DNA of 64,000 bases, taken from positions 1,764,992 to 1,828,991 of the forward strand of contig CM055816.1 of assembly GCA_029582265.1 (NCBI GenBank), given 5' to 3'. Made by a program: the position numbers and the translations under genes. Below, one piece after another: positions 33,472 to 45,784 of this stretch. The notes beneath the pieces are model-generated. The model was not told where the DNA came from. It did not search any database and worked only from the letters and a program-made list of their open reading frames with translations. Position 1 is the first letter of the stretch; every line of letters starts with the position of its first letter. Origin of the DNA: Zoroaster sp. YZ-2022. Its lineage: Eukaryota; Echinodermata; Asteroidea; Forcipulatida; Zoroasteridae.

Positions 33472-35397
33472 ATGGGTGACCAACCTATAGCAGTAACCGT
33501 TGTCACTGAGACAAGAAATCTGAAGACACAACCCTTCGTACACCCCGATGACCAAATAACAACTGGGAAAGCATGGGAAGAATGGATAGAAGGAATTGAA
33601 CGGGAATTCAGATACTTCAGAATAACTGAACCTGTGGACAAGAAAGATGCTTTGATCATCTATGGTGGGAAAGAAATTGCAAGATTAGAGAAAAGTCTAC
33701 CAAATCCCACAGCAGAATTGAATGAGTATGACAAGCTAAAGACAAAGCTCAATGAATACTTCACACCCCAAAAGAATAAACATCATGCCAGATATTTGTT
33801 CCTAAAGATGAAACCTAATGCTGGTGAAACAACTGCAGCATATTCAGCTAAGTTGAGAGAGAAAGCCAATGAGCGTGAATTTGGAGAAACCTGTGATGAC
33901 AGAATCCTTGAGCATCTTATCCAGACAATTGATAGCAAAATATTGATCCAGAAAGCAATCAATAAGAAGTGGTCATTAACACAAATGCTAACAGAGGCTG
34001 CACAAATAGAGGATACATCACTGCAGATAAGCAAAATGAAATCCCCAGATGAAGCTAGCAGTGTAGCCAAGGTTCAGAAACAGCAAAGGTACACAAGAAA
34101 ACCAGCAGACAGAAAGTATAAATCTGACAAATCACCACCATGCAACTATTGTGGACTGACAGGCGTGCACAGCAAAGGGAAAGATTGCCCAGCCTATGGC
34201 AAGAAATGCAACAAATGCCAGAGATGGAACCACTTCGCCAGCGTATGCAGAGCTGGTCAGACAAATCAAACCAAAGCCCCTCGACAATCCACTACCAGTC
34301 AGAAGTATGGTAAATCAAAGTACAAAAAGAGTCAGGTGAAGAAAACGACCACAGGAGAAGTAGAAAACCAGACTTCCTCAGATGATGATTTCTTTGACCA
34401 AGCCGTCAAACACTTGAAACAAGTCCGACGGATCGCACACACAGATAACATCGAAAGCATGATGACGGTGCGACTCGACGACGTTGATGTCAGAATAGAA
34501 CCAGATAGCGGAGCGGAGGTGAATATCATGGACGAGCACCAGTACAAAGCACTACAGAATAGATCGAACAAGCCACAGGTGCTGAGAGCAAGCCACGTCA
34601 AGTTACACACCTTGCAGAGTGACCTACCAGTGAAAGGTGAATTTCAAACCGTAGTCAGAAACAAGACCTGCGGGACAGAAGTGAAATTCATTGTTGTCCG
34701 AGGCAGAATCAACTCACCCCCTCTCATCGGCAAAAATACCCTCATCGAGCTTGGTATGATACAACTTGACCCAGATGGTTCTCTTACAGAAGCTAATGAC
34801 TTAAGAATTCCAGAGAATACCCCTAATGTCAGAGCAGTCACTGAAAACACCACAGCACCAGATCAGATAAAGGAAATAACGGAGAAATTCAGCCATGTTT
34901 TCAAAGGTATCGGCATGATCAAAGACTTAAAGCAGGGAAAAGAAATCTTTGCTAAGTTCAGTATGAAACCAGAGGCAGTACCGGTAGCACAGAAGCCGAG
35001 ACCAGTTGCATACTATTTGCAGAAACCACTACGCGAATGGCTGGACCAATGCCTCAAGATAGGCATATTTGAGGAAGTTCCCCAAGGCGAACCAGTGACA
35101 TGGTGTTCACCACTTGTTGTTCAACCGAAACCAAAATTTCGTACAACGCCACGAGACGAGCTTGAACCACACATGATCAGAGCCAGCGTTGACTTGAGAA
35201 TTCCGAACAAGTACATGGAGAGAAACAGAATCACACAAGGGCCAGTAGTTGAAGATTTCATGTACAAATTCAATGAATGCAAAGTATTCTCCAAGCTAGA
35301 CATGAAACAGGGCTACCATCAACTCTTGTTAGACCCTGAATCAAGAGCAATTGCTACTTTCAGTACCCATGGGGCAACATGCGCCCAAAAAGATTAG
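33472..35397 (+). pseudogene. Gag, protease and N-terminal RT of the young element
   Basis: Start chosen at ATG 33472 (MGDQPIAV); an upstream in-frame ATG at 33436 is possible. Numbering runs from 33436. Capsid-like region 40-200; two zinc knuckles, the first non-standard (C236, C239, H245, C251) and the second canonical (C258, C261, H266, C271). The protease active site is D357-S-G with AEVNIM following. RT starts near 500, with first catalytic Asp in FSKLDMKQGYHQ (D622). The frame runs out after FSTH because of a one-base loss in a C run (35366-35368), giving a foreign tail and stop at 35397. The rest of RT is in the next frame. No other stop is present, which fits a very recent lesion or a base-call error. 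Confidence 0.92.
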
Positions 35398-37751
35398 TTT
35401 TTGGTGCAAAATCATCACAAGATCTGTTTGATGAGATGATCTACAGAATCTTTGGTGACATTCCCAACTGCCTAAAGCAACGTGATGACATCCTCCTGGG
35501 AGGACGTAACATAGAAGAACACAATAAGACGCTAGAACAAGTCTTGCAAAGAGCTGCAGACTTTGGCATCACTTTCAACGTAGCCAAGTGCCAATTTGGT
35601 GTTGATGAGCTTGAATTATACGGATATAAATTCACCAAAGACGGATTGAAACCAACCCCAGAGAAAGTCAGAGCCGTAAAGGAGAGTGAGCCACCAGAAT
35701 CAAAAGAGGCAGTGACAAGTTTCCTGGGTATGATTGGATACCTCGCAAAGTTCATCCCGAGATATTCATCATTAACTGCACCACTGAGAGAGCTGACTCA
35801 TAAAGACACGAAGTTTAAGTGGGGACCAGTGGAACACGCAGCATTCGAGAAACTCAAAGAAAGCATCACAAATGAAGACACGATGGCCTACTTTGACCCC
35901 AGACGACATATCGTAGTACGAGCTGAGGCAAGCTACCACGAAGGATTATCCGCTGGACTGTTCCAGGAGACTCCCAGAGGACTCCAACCAGTACACTTCA
36001 TCAGCCGTACAATGACTGATGCAGAGAAGAGATACAGTCAAACCGAGAAAGATGCACTATCTATCCAGTGGGCAAAGAACAGATTTCATATCTATCTTCA
36101 GGGTGCACCTCGATTCAAGATAATCACTGCACACAAACCATTGATCCCCATGTTCAACAAGACTACTGCTAAGCTACCCCCTAGAATCGAGAAATGGGTG
36201 GTGAACATGCAGGATGTTGATTTCGAAGTAATCTATGAGCCAGGCAAAGAGGAAGCAGATCCACTAGATTTCCTATCTAGACACCCTATGCCAGAAACAG
36301 GCACAGACAACACAGAGAAGATGATTAAGCAAGTTGTAGAAGCTGATCATGCTATCATCATTGACCGTATTCGAGATGAGACGCAACAAGATCCCCAGCT
36401 CCAGAAACTAAGTCAAAGAATCTACAAGGGTGACTGGGAACACTACAGAAAGGACCCAGATATCACACCTTTCTACATGATAAGACACGAGCTCTACAGA
36501 GTAGACGATCTCATATTCAGAATAAACCGAATCATAGTCCCAATCAGCTTGCAGAGAAAAGTCATCAAAGCAGCACACAGCTTAGGACATCTAGGAATGA
36601 CTAAGACAAAGCAGATGCTTAGAGAGAAATATTGGTTTCCTTTGATGAACAGCATGGTTGAGCAAATCATAGGCCAATGCTATGAATGCCAGGTGACAAC
36701 TAAAGACCACAAGCAACAACCAGTGAAGATGACAACCATTCCAGGGAAGCCATGGGAAGTCATCGCTGTAGACTTTGGAGGACCATACCCCGATGGTCAC
36801 TACAATCTTGTAGCAATCGACAAACGAACGAGATATCCAGAAGTTCGCACAACCTACTCCACCGCATTCAAACCAACAAGAGATAAATTGAAAGAGATGT
36901 TTGCAACTCATGGAACACCTAGACAACTAGAGAGTGATAATGGACCACCCTTCAACTCCAAAGAGTTTGCAGAATTTGCAGAGCAAGAAGGATTTTACCA
37001 CCACCGAGTGACACCAGAGCATGCCAGAGCTAATGGTGAAGCCGAAAGCTTCATGAAGTTGTTGAATCGCAGCGAACAGATTTCCCAACTCCAGGGAAAG
37101 AGCACAATCCAAGATATGCTGATCGGATACAGATCAACTCCACACCCAGCAACCAATGTCACACCGTATGAAGCACTGATGAACAGACCGGTGAGAACCA
37201 AACTAGATCACCAAACAAGAAACAACTCCCCAACCACCAAAGATGCCATCATTAATGAGCGAGACAAACACTACAAGGAGAAATTGAAGCTGAATGCTGA
37301 AAACAGAAACACAAAGCAACACAACTTCATAGTTGGAGACTATGTACTACTCAAACAAGCCAAGAAGAACAAATGGAGCACAGCATACGAACCAGTTTTC
37401 TACATCATATACCGCATTGACAACTCATCCATAGCAGCCAGAAGAGTCACGGACGGACGAGAGGTGTACCGTGATGCAAGTCGGTTTAAACTTGCCAACG
37501 CTGTGGTACACAACACAGATGATACACTACTAAACCAAGACAGCATCCCACAAGACACAGATGACTGGAGAGAGAATCTACTTCTACAAACCACTCCAGA
37601 CAATCAACCAGAAGACAACAATCTATCTTCAAACAACTCGGCACAACAGATGCAAGACACTCCTTCAACATCGCAGAAGATGCCTGAGACCTACTCCAGA
37701 CCGAAGAGAAACCGACAACGACCAGCTTACTTAAAAGACTATGTTGAATGA
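35369..37751 (+). pseudogene. RT C-terminal part, RNase H and integrase of the young element
   Basis: Continuation in the shifted frame, numbered from the codon at 35379. The RT second catalytic box reads QRDD (D36, D37), without the usual aromatic residue. RNase H (about 175-255) lacks two expected acids: the first catalytic Asp is Glu (RAEAS, E183) and the Asp of the usual TDHKPL is Ala (TAHKPL, A251); Glu of TEKD (E223) remains. Integrase has H400, H404, C434, C437, then D465 (VDFGG), D520 (SDNG) and E556 (GEAES), the last two at D-x35-E spacing. The C-terminal tail is Gln/Asn/Asp-rich and ends basic (RPKRNRQRPAYLKDYVE). No stop inside. Integrase looks competent; RNase H looks doubtful. 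Confidence 0.92.
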
Positions 37752-38190
37752 AAAAAAAAAAATGCCTAAGCATTTTCATCACTTGAAATGAAAAACAAGA
37801 TAAAAATTACTGAGAAAAGTTAAAGTAAAATTTAAACGTTTCCTTTTGAACATTCTATGAAACAAACAGTTGAGAAAACATTCAACTGAGTGAAAGTGAG
37901 AAAATAAACACTTTCCAGAAAAAAAACAGTGATAAAATTATACTGTTTACCAGAAAATTAAAGAAAAAAAAGAAAACAAGTTTTATTTTATTTTGAACTG
38001 TTGAATGATGAGAAAAAGTGATAAAACAATCACTCAGTAGCAGTACATGTAAAACCCAAACAGTTTAAAGTTAACTTGTTAACAAAACAAAACAAAGACT
38101 CAGAAAAGAAAGAACTGGAGATTGAACACACAAAGAATTTTCTGTCTTTTGATATTTTGTTTATTTAAAACATTGGAGCAAACTTCTTTG
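37752..38190 (+). other. 3' untranslated region of the young element
   Basis: About 440 bp, very A-rich, with repeated GAAAA and AAACA runs; no ORF. It leads into the purine tract. Confidence 0.8.
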
Positions 38191-38204
38191 AAAAAAGGGA
38201 GAAA
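38191..38204 (+). other. Polypurine tract
   Basis: AAAAAAGGGAGAAA directly abuts the 3' LTR and is the expected primer for plus-strand DNA synthesis. Confidence 0.9.
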
Positions 38205-38378
38205 TGTAATATCCTTGATTTAAGAACGCACAGTTGATATAATTGATGTACACGTTACAAAAGCATATTGTACACACGTATATGAGAAGCTAACATGAAA
38301 GCATACATGCGAAGAGTCTAGAATAGTTTCTGTGTCAATACTCATTTATCATGTCAAAGTTCCTGTCAGATCATTACA
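38205..38378 (+). repeat. 3' LTR
   Basis: 174 bp, same ends as the 5' LTR, one difference. Followed by the target duplication GGTGA. Confidence 0.97.
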
Positions 38379-38383
38379 GGTGA

Positions 38384-40195
38384 TTTTTTGCATTTTAAGA
38401 GGCCTATATCTCAAAATTGGTTGGGCAAAACCTCTAGGTGAGTTGGCATGGAATGACCCCGTAGGCATGTTCGGTTTGACACGATCTGTTGAATGAGGCC
38501 ATGAAAATATTCATAGGTCACCGTTAGGGGGCGCTATACCCATTTTTGGTTATTTTTCCTAATTTCTGGTCCCATAATTTCCTTAATTTTTGTGTTGGCC
38601 ACGACATTTGGCACAAATGTTGTCTTCAGCACGAAGATCACCACTAGATGGCGCTATAAGCAACATTATCTTTAAAAATTTTGACTCAAAATTGTTATTT
38701 ATTTTAACCAAAAGTACAATAAATGTAGATATAACATCCATGGTACTATTGATGACAGTTAACAAACCTCAAAACACATATTGAATGTCTTACAGTCTCA
38801 AAAATCTATGTCAAAAATGATTTCAAATTGATCCACTGTCCATGTTTGTATCATCTTTGTGTCTTTCGGTGTATTGTGTTTAATTTATTTATTTTTGTTT
38901 GATTGACAGTTCAGTGTTTTGTTTGTTCGTAAAGTCATTTGCTTGTCAATAAGTCTCTTTGCCTCGTATTATCCAAGGACGGATCCAAATGGGGGGAGGA
39001 GCATAAGGCAAAAAGAGGGGCACATTACCAAAAAAGGGTATCATGGTCAATATACATTCTTGGATCTACAGTTGGTTTTATCTGTCTGCTTGTCAGCTAG
39101 GGAATTACTGTCGGCAACCAACTCGCAAAATCTCATAATATTCTGCATGATACATTAAATATCCAATGGGAAAGTAATTTTCACAATAGTTTGCTCATTT
39201 TCCAGAAGCTTCTCTGTAAATATCAAGGAGATAATACACGTGTACGATTATCAGTACCTAAACCTGCCTTTGTCTTCTCAATAAGATACAAGGCCTACAT
39301 CATCCACGCGCATAAACACAATAACTTCCGTTTCATCTCATCCTCCAAGCCTTGGCTATATTTGTCTTTCTATCCCTGTGATCGTGCCTGCCCACGCAAT
39401 TTTAATGATTTGTATAGTATTACAAATATGGGTAAGCTTTCTTTTGTGTTTGATCGTGTCAGTCGGCGCCGCGAAGCAAAATAATGAAAATCCCGTTTAA
39501 AGATCAAAAGCTGATTTCGTCGACTTGTCCTTATTTATGTATCATATCTGACAGTTTGTATGTCTGTTTGTGCGTGTGCTTTAAACACTGCTTGTTGATT
39601 GGTTGATCTCGATGGTCGTTTTGTCTATAGGTGTGTTGTAGGACCGTCCCACATTGGGCCAGGGAGGGACCAAAGTGCACCAAAACTAAATTGTCCATTA
39701 TTTTGATGGCATATTAGACCCAGATATGTTTTCGGACCCGCAGATGTCAATGAGAGTGTTTTTAAACATTTATGACGTCATCAAAATACTGATTTTTGAT
39801 TGGACTACGGTTGAATTCACACTCATAGCCTCAATTGAGGTTTTGCTCGTTTTAAATTACACTAATCGAGTGTATGTGTTACGGCTGTAAATTATTTTAA
39901 GGATAAAATGTTTCTAAAAGTATCCTTACTTTCTTTGAATCAATATATCCGTTAAACAACTAACCTGTAAAAGTTTCAGTTTATTATGTGTCATTAGCTG
40001 AGAAAATAATGAAAATGCATTCAGATGTTTCGTATTCATTCGTTTTTTTAATCCGGAGGGACAGCAATTAATTTTGAACATTATTTCACTATTTTACTAA
40101 TTTGATACTAATATTTCATCCCTGGTTGATACTAATATGATCAATTTAACACCGATATAAGTTTCATGTAAAACTATGATCATTTTTGATATGCG
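38384..40195. other. No gene seen; remainder of target repeat and unique DNA
   Basis: 38384-38450 is the right half of the repeat hit by the LTR element. The rest has no convincing ORF; a 97-codon frame at 39191-39484 has no recognisable similarity. Confidence 0.5.
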
Positions 40196-40199
40196 AATT

Positions 40200-40850
40200 T
40201 ACCAACAGTGACTGAATATTTACCAATAGTGTAGAGGCTTTAATGACTGAATATTTACCAATAGTGTAGGGGCTTTAATGACTGAATATTTACCAATAGT
40301 GTGGGGCTTTAATGACTGAATATTTACCAATAGTGTGGGGGCTTTAATGACTGAATATTTACCAATAGTGTGGGGTCTTTAATGACTGAATATTTACCAA
40401 TAATGTGGGGGCTTTAATGACTGAATATTTACCAATAGTGTGTGGGCTTTAATGACTGAATATTTACCAATAGTGTGGGGGTTTTAATGACTGAATATTT
40501 ACCAATAGTGTGGGGGCTTTAATGACTGAATATTTACCAATAGTGTAGGGGCTTTAATGACTGAATATTTACCAATAGTGTGGAGGCTTTAATGACTGAA
40601 TATTTACCAATAGTGTGGGGGTTTAATGACTGAATATTTACCAATAGTGTGGGGGCTTTAATGACTGAATATTTACCAATAGTGTGGGGGCTTTAATGAC
40701 TGAATATTTACCAATAGTGTGGGGGCTTTAATGACTAAATATTTACCAATAGTGTGGGGGCTATAATGACTGAATATTTACCAATAGTGTGGGGGCTTTA
40801 ATGACTGAATATTTACCAATAGTGTGGGGGCTTTAATGACTGAATATTTT
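40200..40850 (+). repeat. 35-bp minisatellite
   Basis: About 18 very similar tandem copies, unit TTTAATGACTGAATATTTAC then CAATAGTGTGGGGGC; single-base variants mainly in the G run. Confidence 0.97.
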
Positions 40851-41124
40851 CATATATTTAGATACGTCTTGCTTTCCACTATCAAGCCACTTATAACATT
40901 TCTAACTGCATAATTATTTCTCATGGCTATCATTTTGCGAGACTTCTTGTTTATGAAGCGGAAACCGCAAGGGAATAATTAAGTCTTGTCAGTTTCACTG
41001 TGCGGCGTGCGCTGCTCACAGTCGAGTTATAAAAATGGTTCAAATTTGTTGGGAATGGGTTTACAAAAATAGCTACAAAATCACAGGTCGCAGCTAATTT
41101 TTGGTATCAATACAAAATGTTGCT

Positions 41125-41564
41125 GAAAGGTTAAATTAAAAACTTACTTGTTTAAAGAAGCCTACAGTCTGTAAATACATCTTTTTGCTAATATATGTGT
41201 ACGTTGCTAGTTTTAATTTTATTATTTATTCATTCTTAATTCTTAATTTAATTGTGTATTTTTGCCTTGTCTCCCTTGCTGGATTTGTATAGTATATTAT
41301 GGTTTTTAAAAATGGAATTTTTAGAATGGAATTTTTAAAAATGGAATTTTCCCCTCCCCCTTTAGGGGTGAGGGTGTCTGACTGTAATTGTGTGTATTTT
41401 TATGCTGAATTTGTATAGTCTTTTTGATTCATATTGTATGATTTTTTGGTTTTATTGTACATGTATTATTGAGTCTTGATGTAATTGCGCCCTCGAACAT
41501 CTTCGGATGGAGAAGGCGCACTATAAATGTAATAAATTATTATTATTATTATTATTATTAAACT
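41125..41564 (+). mobile_element. LINE 3' end (CR1/L2-like)
   Basis: The last codons of ORF2 are readable (KLKTYLFKEAYSL, stop near 41172), as in many CR1/L2-type proteins. A 3' untranslated region with TTTGTATAGT repeats and a conserved end (CCTCGAACATCTTCGGATGG, GCGCACTATAAATGTAATAAA) follows, then (TTA)n to about 41561. The 5' part is absent. Confidence 0.75.
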
Positions 41565-41817
41565 TCAGGGGGAAAATGAGAATTTAGGCGGGAATCGGTG
41601 GGAATTTGTAGTTCCATCATAGCTAAACAATAAAAGCTATATTTTATAATTGTATTTACCAAATTCCCTGTTTTTTGCTGATGAAATCAAAAAGCTAATT
41701 TACAATTGTTTATAAAATAGTCGTAGGGGTCTTAGCAACTTAAAAAATGTATTTAAAAAATAAAAAATAAAATAAAAATCTTGCACATAACACAAATGAC
41801 CCATTTTTAGGACTGTG

Positions 41818-42140
41818 CGTTTTCGATTATTTCGTGAACCGGATACCCGAAGTTGGAAAGATACCCGGGTACCCGAAAACAATTTTGTAAAAACACATAA
41901 ATACTCCCGAATGTATAAAATAACCAATATGAACACAAGTTTCAAACAAAAGCCAGCAAGTCAGTGAAGTTTTCTTCATTTTGTTAGCAAACAATCAGAG
42001 ACTTCCATAATTTTGTGTGGTTGAAAGTGTTCAGTCAGAATTTTAAAAAGTCGTTTACGGGTAATTGGAACCGAAAATGGAACCGGGTAATGACATTTTC
42101 GGTCGGGTATCCGGATACCCAGATACCCGGCACAGCCCTA
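41818..42140. mobile_element. hAT-like MITE
   Basis: 323 bp. Ends TAGGACTGTGCG and GGCACAGCCCTA are inverted repeats typical of hAT elements. Flanking 8-mers CCCATTTT (41810-41817) and CCCGTTTT (42141-42148) look like a target duplication with one mismatch. Inside are repeated TACCCG-type motifs and no coding capacity. Confidence 0.8.
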
Positions 42141-42553
42141 CCCGTTTTGGCGCACTTTGGTTTCACCCTGGCCCACTGTGCGTCCGTTCGTCCATTGGTT
42201 TATATTTGTATTGATTGTCCATCTTTCAGTTTGTACGTATGATGGTATTATTGTTTGTAAATCTTAAAGGGAAAGTATATGACTAAAAAGTGTCATTCTA
42301 CCGTGTGTCCTTATTCTACCGTGTGTCCTTAAGAAGATCCTGGTTGTTTCACTTACTTCTAGAATTTAATGTAGCTCTTAGTATTTTTATTTGAATAATA
42401 CTCTCAAAAATTGTTCAATAATTTTCAAAGATTATCCTTTAGCCTAATTCCCAAACATTTTCAAAGGGTTGCCAACATGTTTAAATGTTTGTCGTTTGAT
42501 TCAATTCCTACATTTTTTTTACAATGTGTTTAAGCCACATGGGAGATTAAATC

Positions 42554-42734
42554 CCGGTCCATACTTGACGCGAAAGCGAATGCAAAGCGAATTTTACGTC
42601 ATCAAATTCGCAGCGAATGATTCGCGCAAGTTGAAATGTGTTCAACTTTTGTGAACCTTCCACGCGAATATTTGCCGTAAACCATTGTCGACGTCACGAA
42701 TTTCGCTTCGCATTCGCGTTAAGTATGAACCGGC
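42554..42734. mobile_element. MITE-like inverted repeat, CpG-rich
   Basis: CCGGTCCATACTTGACGCGA at the left matches TCGCGTTAAGTATGAACCGG at the right with few mismatches; the arms continue through AAGCGAATGC/GCATTCGC. Target duplication not clear. Confidence 0.75.
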
Positions 42735-42740
42735 CTTTAC

Positions 42741-43689
42741 ACCGAGTAAGTATATGTGAAACGGTGGTAAATTATTCATTATTTAAAATTTGAAATTGTT
42801 TTAATTTTAGATAATACCTAAAGTGTAGAGCATTATACTGTATACATGCCTTTAAAACTCTTTTTTTCCCATTCCAGTCTGTCTACGTAACATCAAGGCT
42901 ACTGCAGCGAGACACAATTTAATATATAGGCCTATTTAATAATCAATAAGACCCTCGAAGCAAGTCATTCAAGCGGAGATAAATCTTTTCAGAAGCTTCT
43001 GATTATCGTTCTTACGCCATATATGCAATTGATATTGCATATTGCCTACTCTATTGTGTTTGTGAGAGGTACGATGCTTGTGCAGTGTAAACACATGACT
43101 ACTGTCAGAGAACTATTTCCTCTCCTTCTCTATTGTATATATGGCCTTCTATCTGCCCACGTATCTCTTCACGTGATTGTACATGTACTTGACTCTTAAG
43201 TTTGTATGTAAACACTAAGTTATGAAACAAGTTTGAGAGAGATTCTCCCTTTACACTTTATTGTCTTATTTGTCGTAAGAGACAAACGGCAGGGAGAAGG
43301 TAGGAAGCAGGACCTATGATCTACTCCAACTAAACCCTTCCTCCCAAACAAAAATAAATAAAATCTTGACCAATTAATTAATCTCTATATCAGTAGCGTA
43401 ACTTGAGCTGGTTCATGCAGTAAGGGAAACTTGTGGCTGGAACTAGGATTTTTAGGGTTATTTTTACCAGCCCAATAACTCCCCCATCAACCACCATAAC
43501 CCCCCAGCAACCCCCATCAACCCCAGCAACCCCCCTATCAACCCCCATCAACCCCCCAAACTTATCTTTGCAAATAAAAACAAATCAAAAATAATATATT
43601 TATGAATTTCGAGAGGTTTTGTTTCAAATTAGGTTTCGTGCTGGGCTGCTGTAGTTGAAGACCTAGGCCTATGGAAAAGGAAGAATCAT

Positions 43690-43723
<34 letters not shown>

Positions 43724-45150
43724 ATGTCTAAATACGCTAATGGGGTGCCTGTTATGGAATATACAACAGAATACTGAACTTATGGGAGATCTGAATATGT
43801 TTGTTTTGGTGGCAAAAACATTATTGGGGGACGTCGCCAACCGTCATAAATATTGGGGTGTCCACCTTAGCCCTGTCTCACCCCTCCCACTGCCGGAATC
43901 GCCGACCATGCAGTTGGCGGATTGTGTATACGCATCTGTGTCACAGTCGTTTGAAATAACTCGTTTGAAATAACTTCTTTTCTGCTGTATTTCTTCTTTT
44001 TGTTTGGCAAACAATTTAATGTAACAGTCGTTGGAACAGAGCATCATTCACGTCATGTCTGTTTCTGCCTGTGTGTCTTGTTTCTGTCCTTATGTCCTTT
44101 TATCGGACTTACTGTGTATTCACCTTTTGAGTGTATTTCTTTGGTTGTCTGTAGGTTGGATTAGTGTTGGGTGTTGGTCTGTTTGTCAATTTGTTGACGT
44201 AATTATGATTTTGTTTGTTGTTGTTTTTTGTGTTGTTTATGATTATCACAACAACAACGCTCAGGCTTCCAATCAGCAATGAGGCGGAGAGCAAATATAG
44301 CACACCGAAACAGTCATGCGCATTGTATCATCAGCGTGTCACTTTCTAATTGGCTGACGTAGCCATGGGCCTACCTTTCTTTGAAGGAAATTTCTTTCCT
44401 TGGGAAATCGAGAATTTCTTTTTGGGTGTTGTTGTGATTTGTAAAACCATTTAGATAATCATAATTATTATGAAGCGTGTCAAAATTAGGACGAGGCAAA
44501 TTATTTGAATTTTGACTGTTACATTTTAGCTTTTGCCCCTGTACAGTGACGGACCGGGAATGGCAAAGCGCAAACAAAGTGGAGAACACACACAAGTGTT
44601 AGATAAATTGGCATGTATGGCCCCTTTGCAGTCGCGTAACTTATACGGTTGGTTTAATATGTGGGCAATTGGAGAGTAGAACCAGGATGTTCAAGTCCTT
44701 TTGCCCACATTGAATTTACCAGTGACCATATAGAAGTATTGCATTCAACACAGTGATGACTAACCTCAGACTGACTCACTCGATCTCTAAACCCCAGTCT
44801 AAATAGCAACTATACACTCATTGAAAGAACTATTGGCAATCTCATAACAAATCAATTATAACAGTTTTACTTTAAAACACAGTGTATAAATTCCCAGAAA
44901 ATATATATTTCAGGTGCTATCGTGTTAGCAAAATTTGGTAAAATTTTAGTAAAATTTAGTAAAATTATTAGCGAAATTATTGCCAAAATTAATTTGGTAT
45001 GGGCCTTGGTGTTTTTTCTACTGGTTATCAATGCTGCTATGCTGATTTTAACGACGGTGGTCCTCTGGGTAAACTATTGCCATTTATATTATAATGTTTC
45101 AACCATAGGTAGGCGGAGCGCACATGCGTATTATATGCCCATAGGAAGGA
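42741..45150. other. No gene seen; simple repeats
   Basis: Contains a C-rich decamer repeat, CCCCCATCAA-like (43482-43560), and (AAAT)n at 43694-43722. Short frames here have no recognisable similarity. Confidence 0.5.
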
Positions 45151-45155
45151 CCAAT

Positions 45156-45163
45156 TATAAAGC
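45156..45163 (+). promoter_or_regulatory. Possible TATA box for the 45.4-kb exon
   Basis: TTATAAAG preceded directly by CCAAT. Start of transcription would be expected near 45190, leaving a 5' UTR of about 240 bp before the ATG at 45432. Inference from motif and position only. Confidence 0.4.
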
Positions 45164-45431
45164 TATATATGTACATCATATCCACATGCCGGCCTCTGAT
45201 TGGCTGCCTCATCTTGAAAATACCTGGTATCATCAAGCTTGTGGGCGCGATTCTTTTAATGAGCGAGAGATGAGCGGTTTCAGTTAGATTGGACCAGCGC
45301 GGCACGGAAAGGAGACGCAAACCTGGAGTTCCAGAAAGCTTTCTTTCATCGTGGATAGAGTTGTTCCCTACATTTCCTGAGGAGATTGCATCTAGTTTCA
45401 TCGGTTGACGGGACACCGCATCCTCGACGAG

Positions 45432-45477
45432 ATGACCACCTTGCAATGGATGAGATTCTTGGTCGTTGTGCTGTGGG
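45432..45477 (+). CDS. Candidate first coding exon encoding a signal peptide
   Basis: ATG 45432 opens MTTLQWMRFLVVVLW, a short polar start followed by a hydrophobic core (FLVVVLW), as in a signal peptide or signal anchor. The exon is 46 bp (15 codons plus one base) and runs straight into a consensus splice donor (G|GTAAGTAAC) at 45478. The resulting phase-1 intron is typical of genes for secreted and receptor proteins. The preceding 200 bp are less AT-rich than the surroundings and include CCAAT and TATA-like motifs. A reverse CCAAT (GATTGGC) lies near 45197. I could not find the next exon in the following 18 kb, which is full of repeats. The protein's function is unknown. Confidence 0.5.
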
Positions 45478-45784
45478 GTAAGTAACATTTGTGAACGGAT
45501 CATACAAAAAGAGTCTTTTTTTGATCTCAGTAAAACAAGCACAATATTGTAAATATACTGTTATTGGAAGAGATACATTGATTCGTTTTATGAAAAGGCA
45601 GTTTGGCTACTTCAGACTCATTTTGTAAGATTATATCACATTTTCCCCTTTTCGGTCGTTTAATCAGTGAAAAGTCCGATATTCATTCGTATACAAAACA
45701 ATAAAATTAAAAATTAAAAAACTGACGTTTGGCAGCAGCAAACAATAATTTTCACTGATCGAACGACCGAAATCTGTTATTGTT

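Larger units (their letters stand above)
33114..38378 (+). mobile_element. Full-length young Ty3/Gypsy LTR retrotransposon
   Basis: Complete 5265-bp element. Two 174-bp LTRs (TG...CA) differ at one position. The flanks carry a 5-bp target duplication GGTGA (33109-33113 and 38379-38383). A primer binding site follows the left LTR and a purine tract precedes the right one. The flanking DNA joins into the repeat family seen uninterrupted at 22.87-22.95 kb, which serves as an empty site. Coding order is Gag, protease, RT, RNase H, integrase. Overall it resembles the Mag/SURL group of Gypsy elements, a judgement from general look. Confidence 0.97.

Noticed and set aside
40200..40850. CRISPR-like array
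   Set aside because: Units are directly adjacent with no unique spacers, and the genome is animal; plain minisatellite.
44922..45287. 121-codon frame with a hydrophobic segment
   Set aside because: The first half comes from a local AAATTTAGTAAAATT-type repeat and the frame runs into the putative promoter of the 45.4-kb exon; no family recognised.
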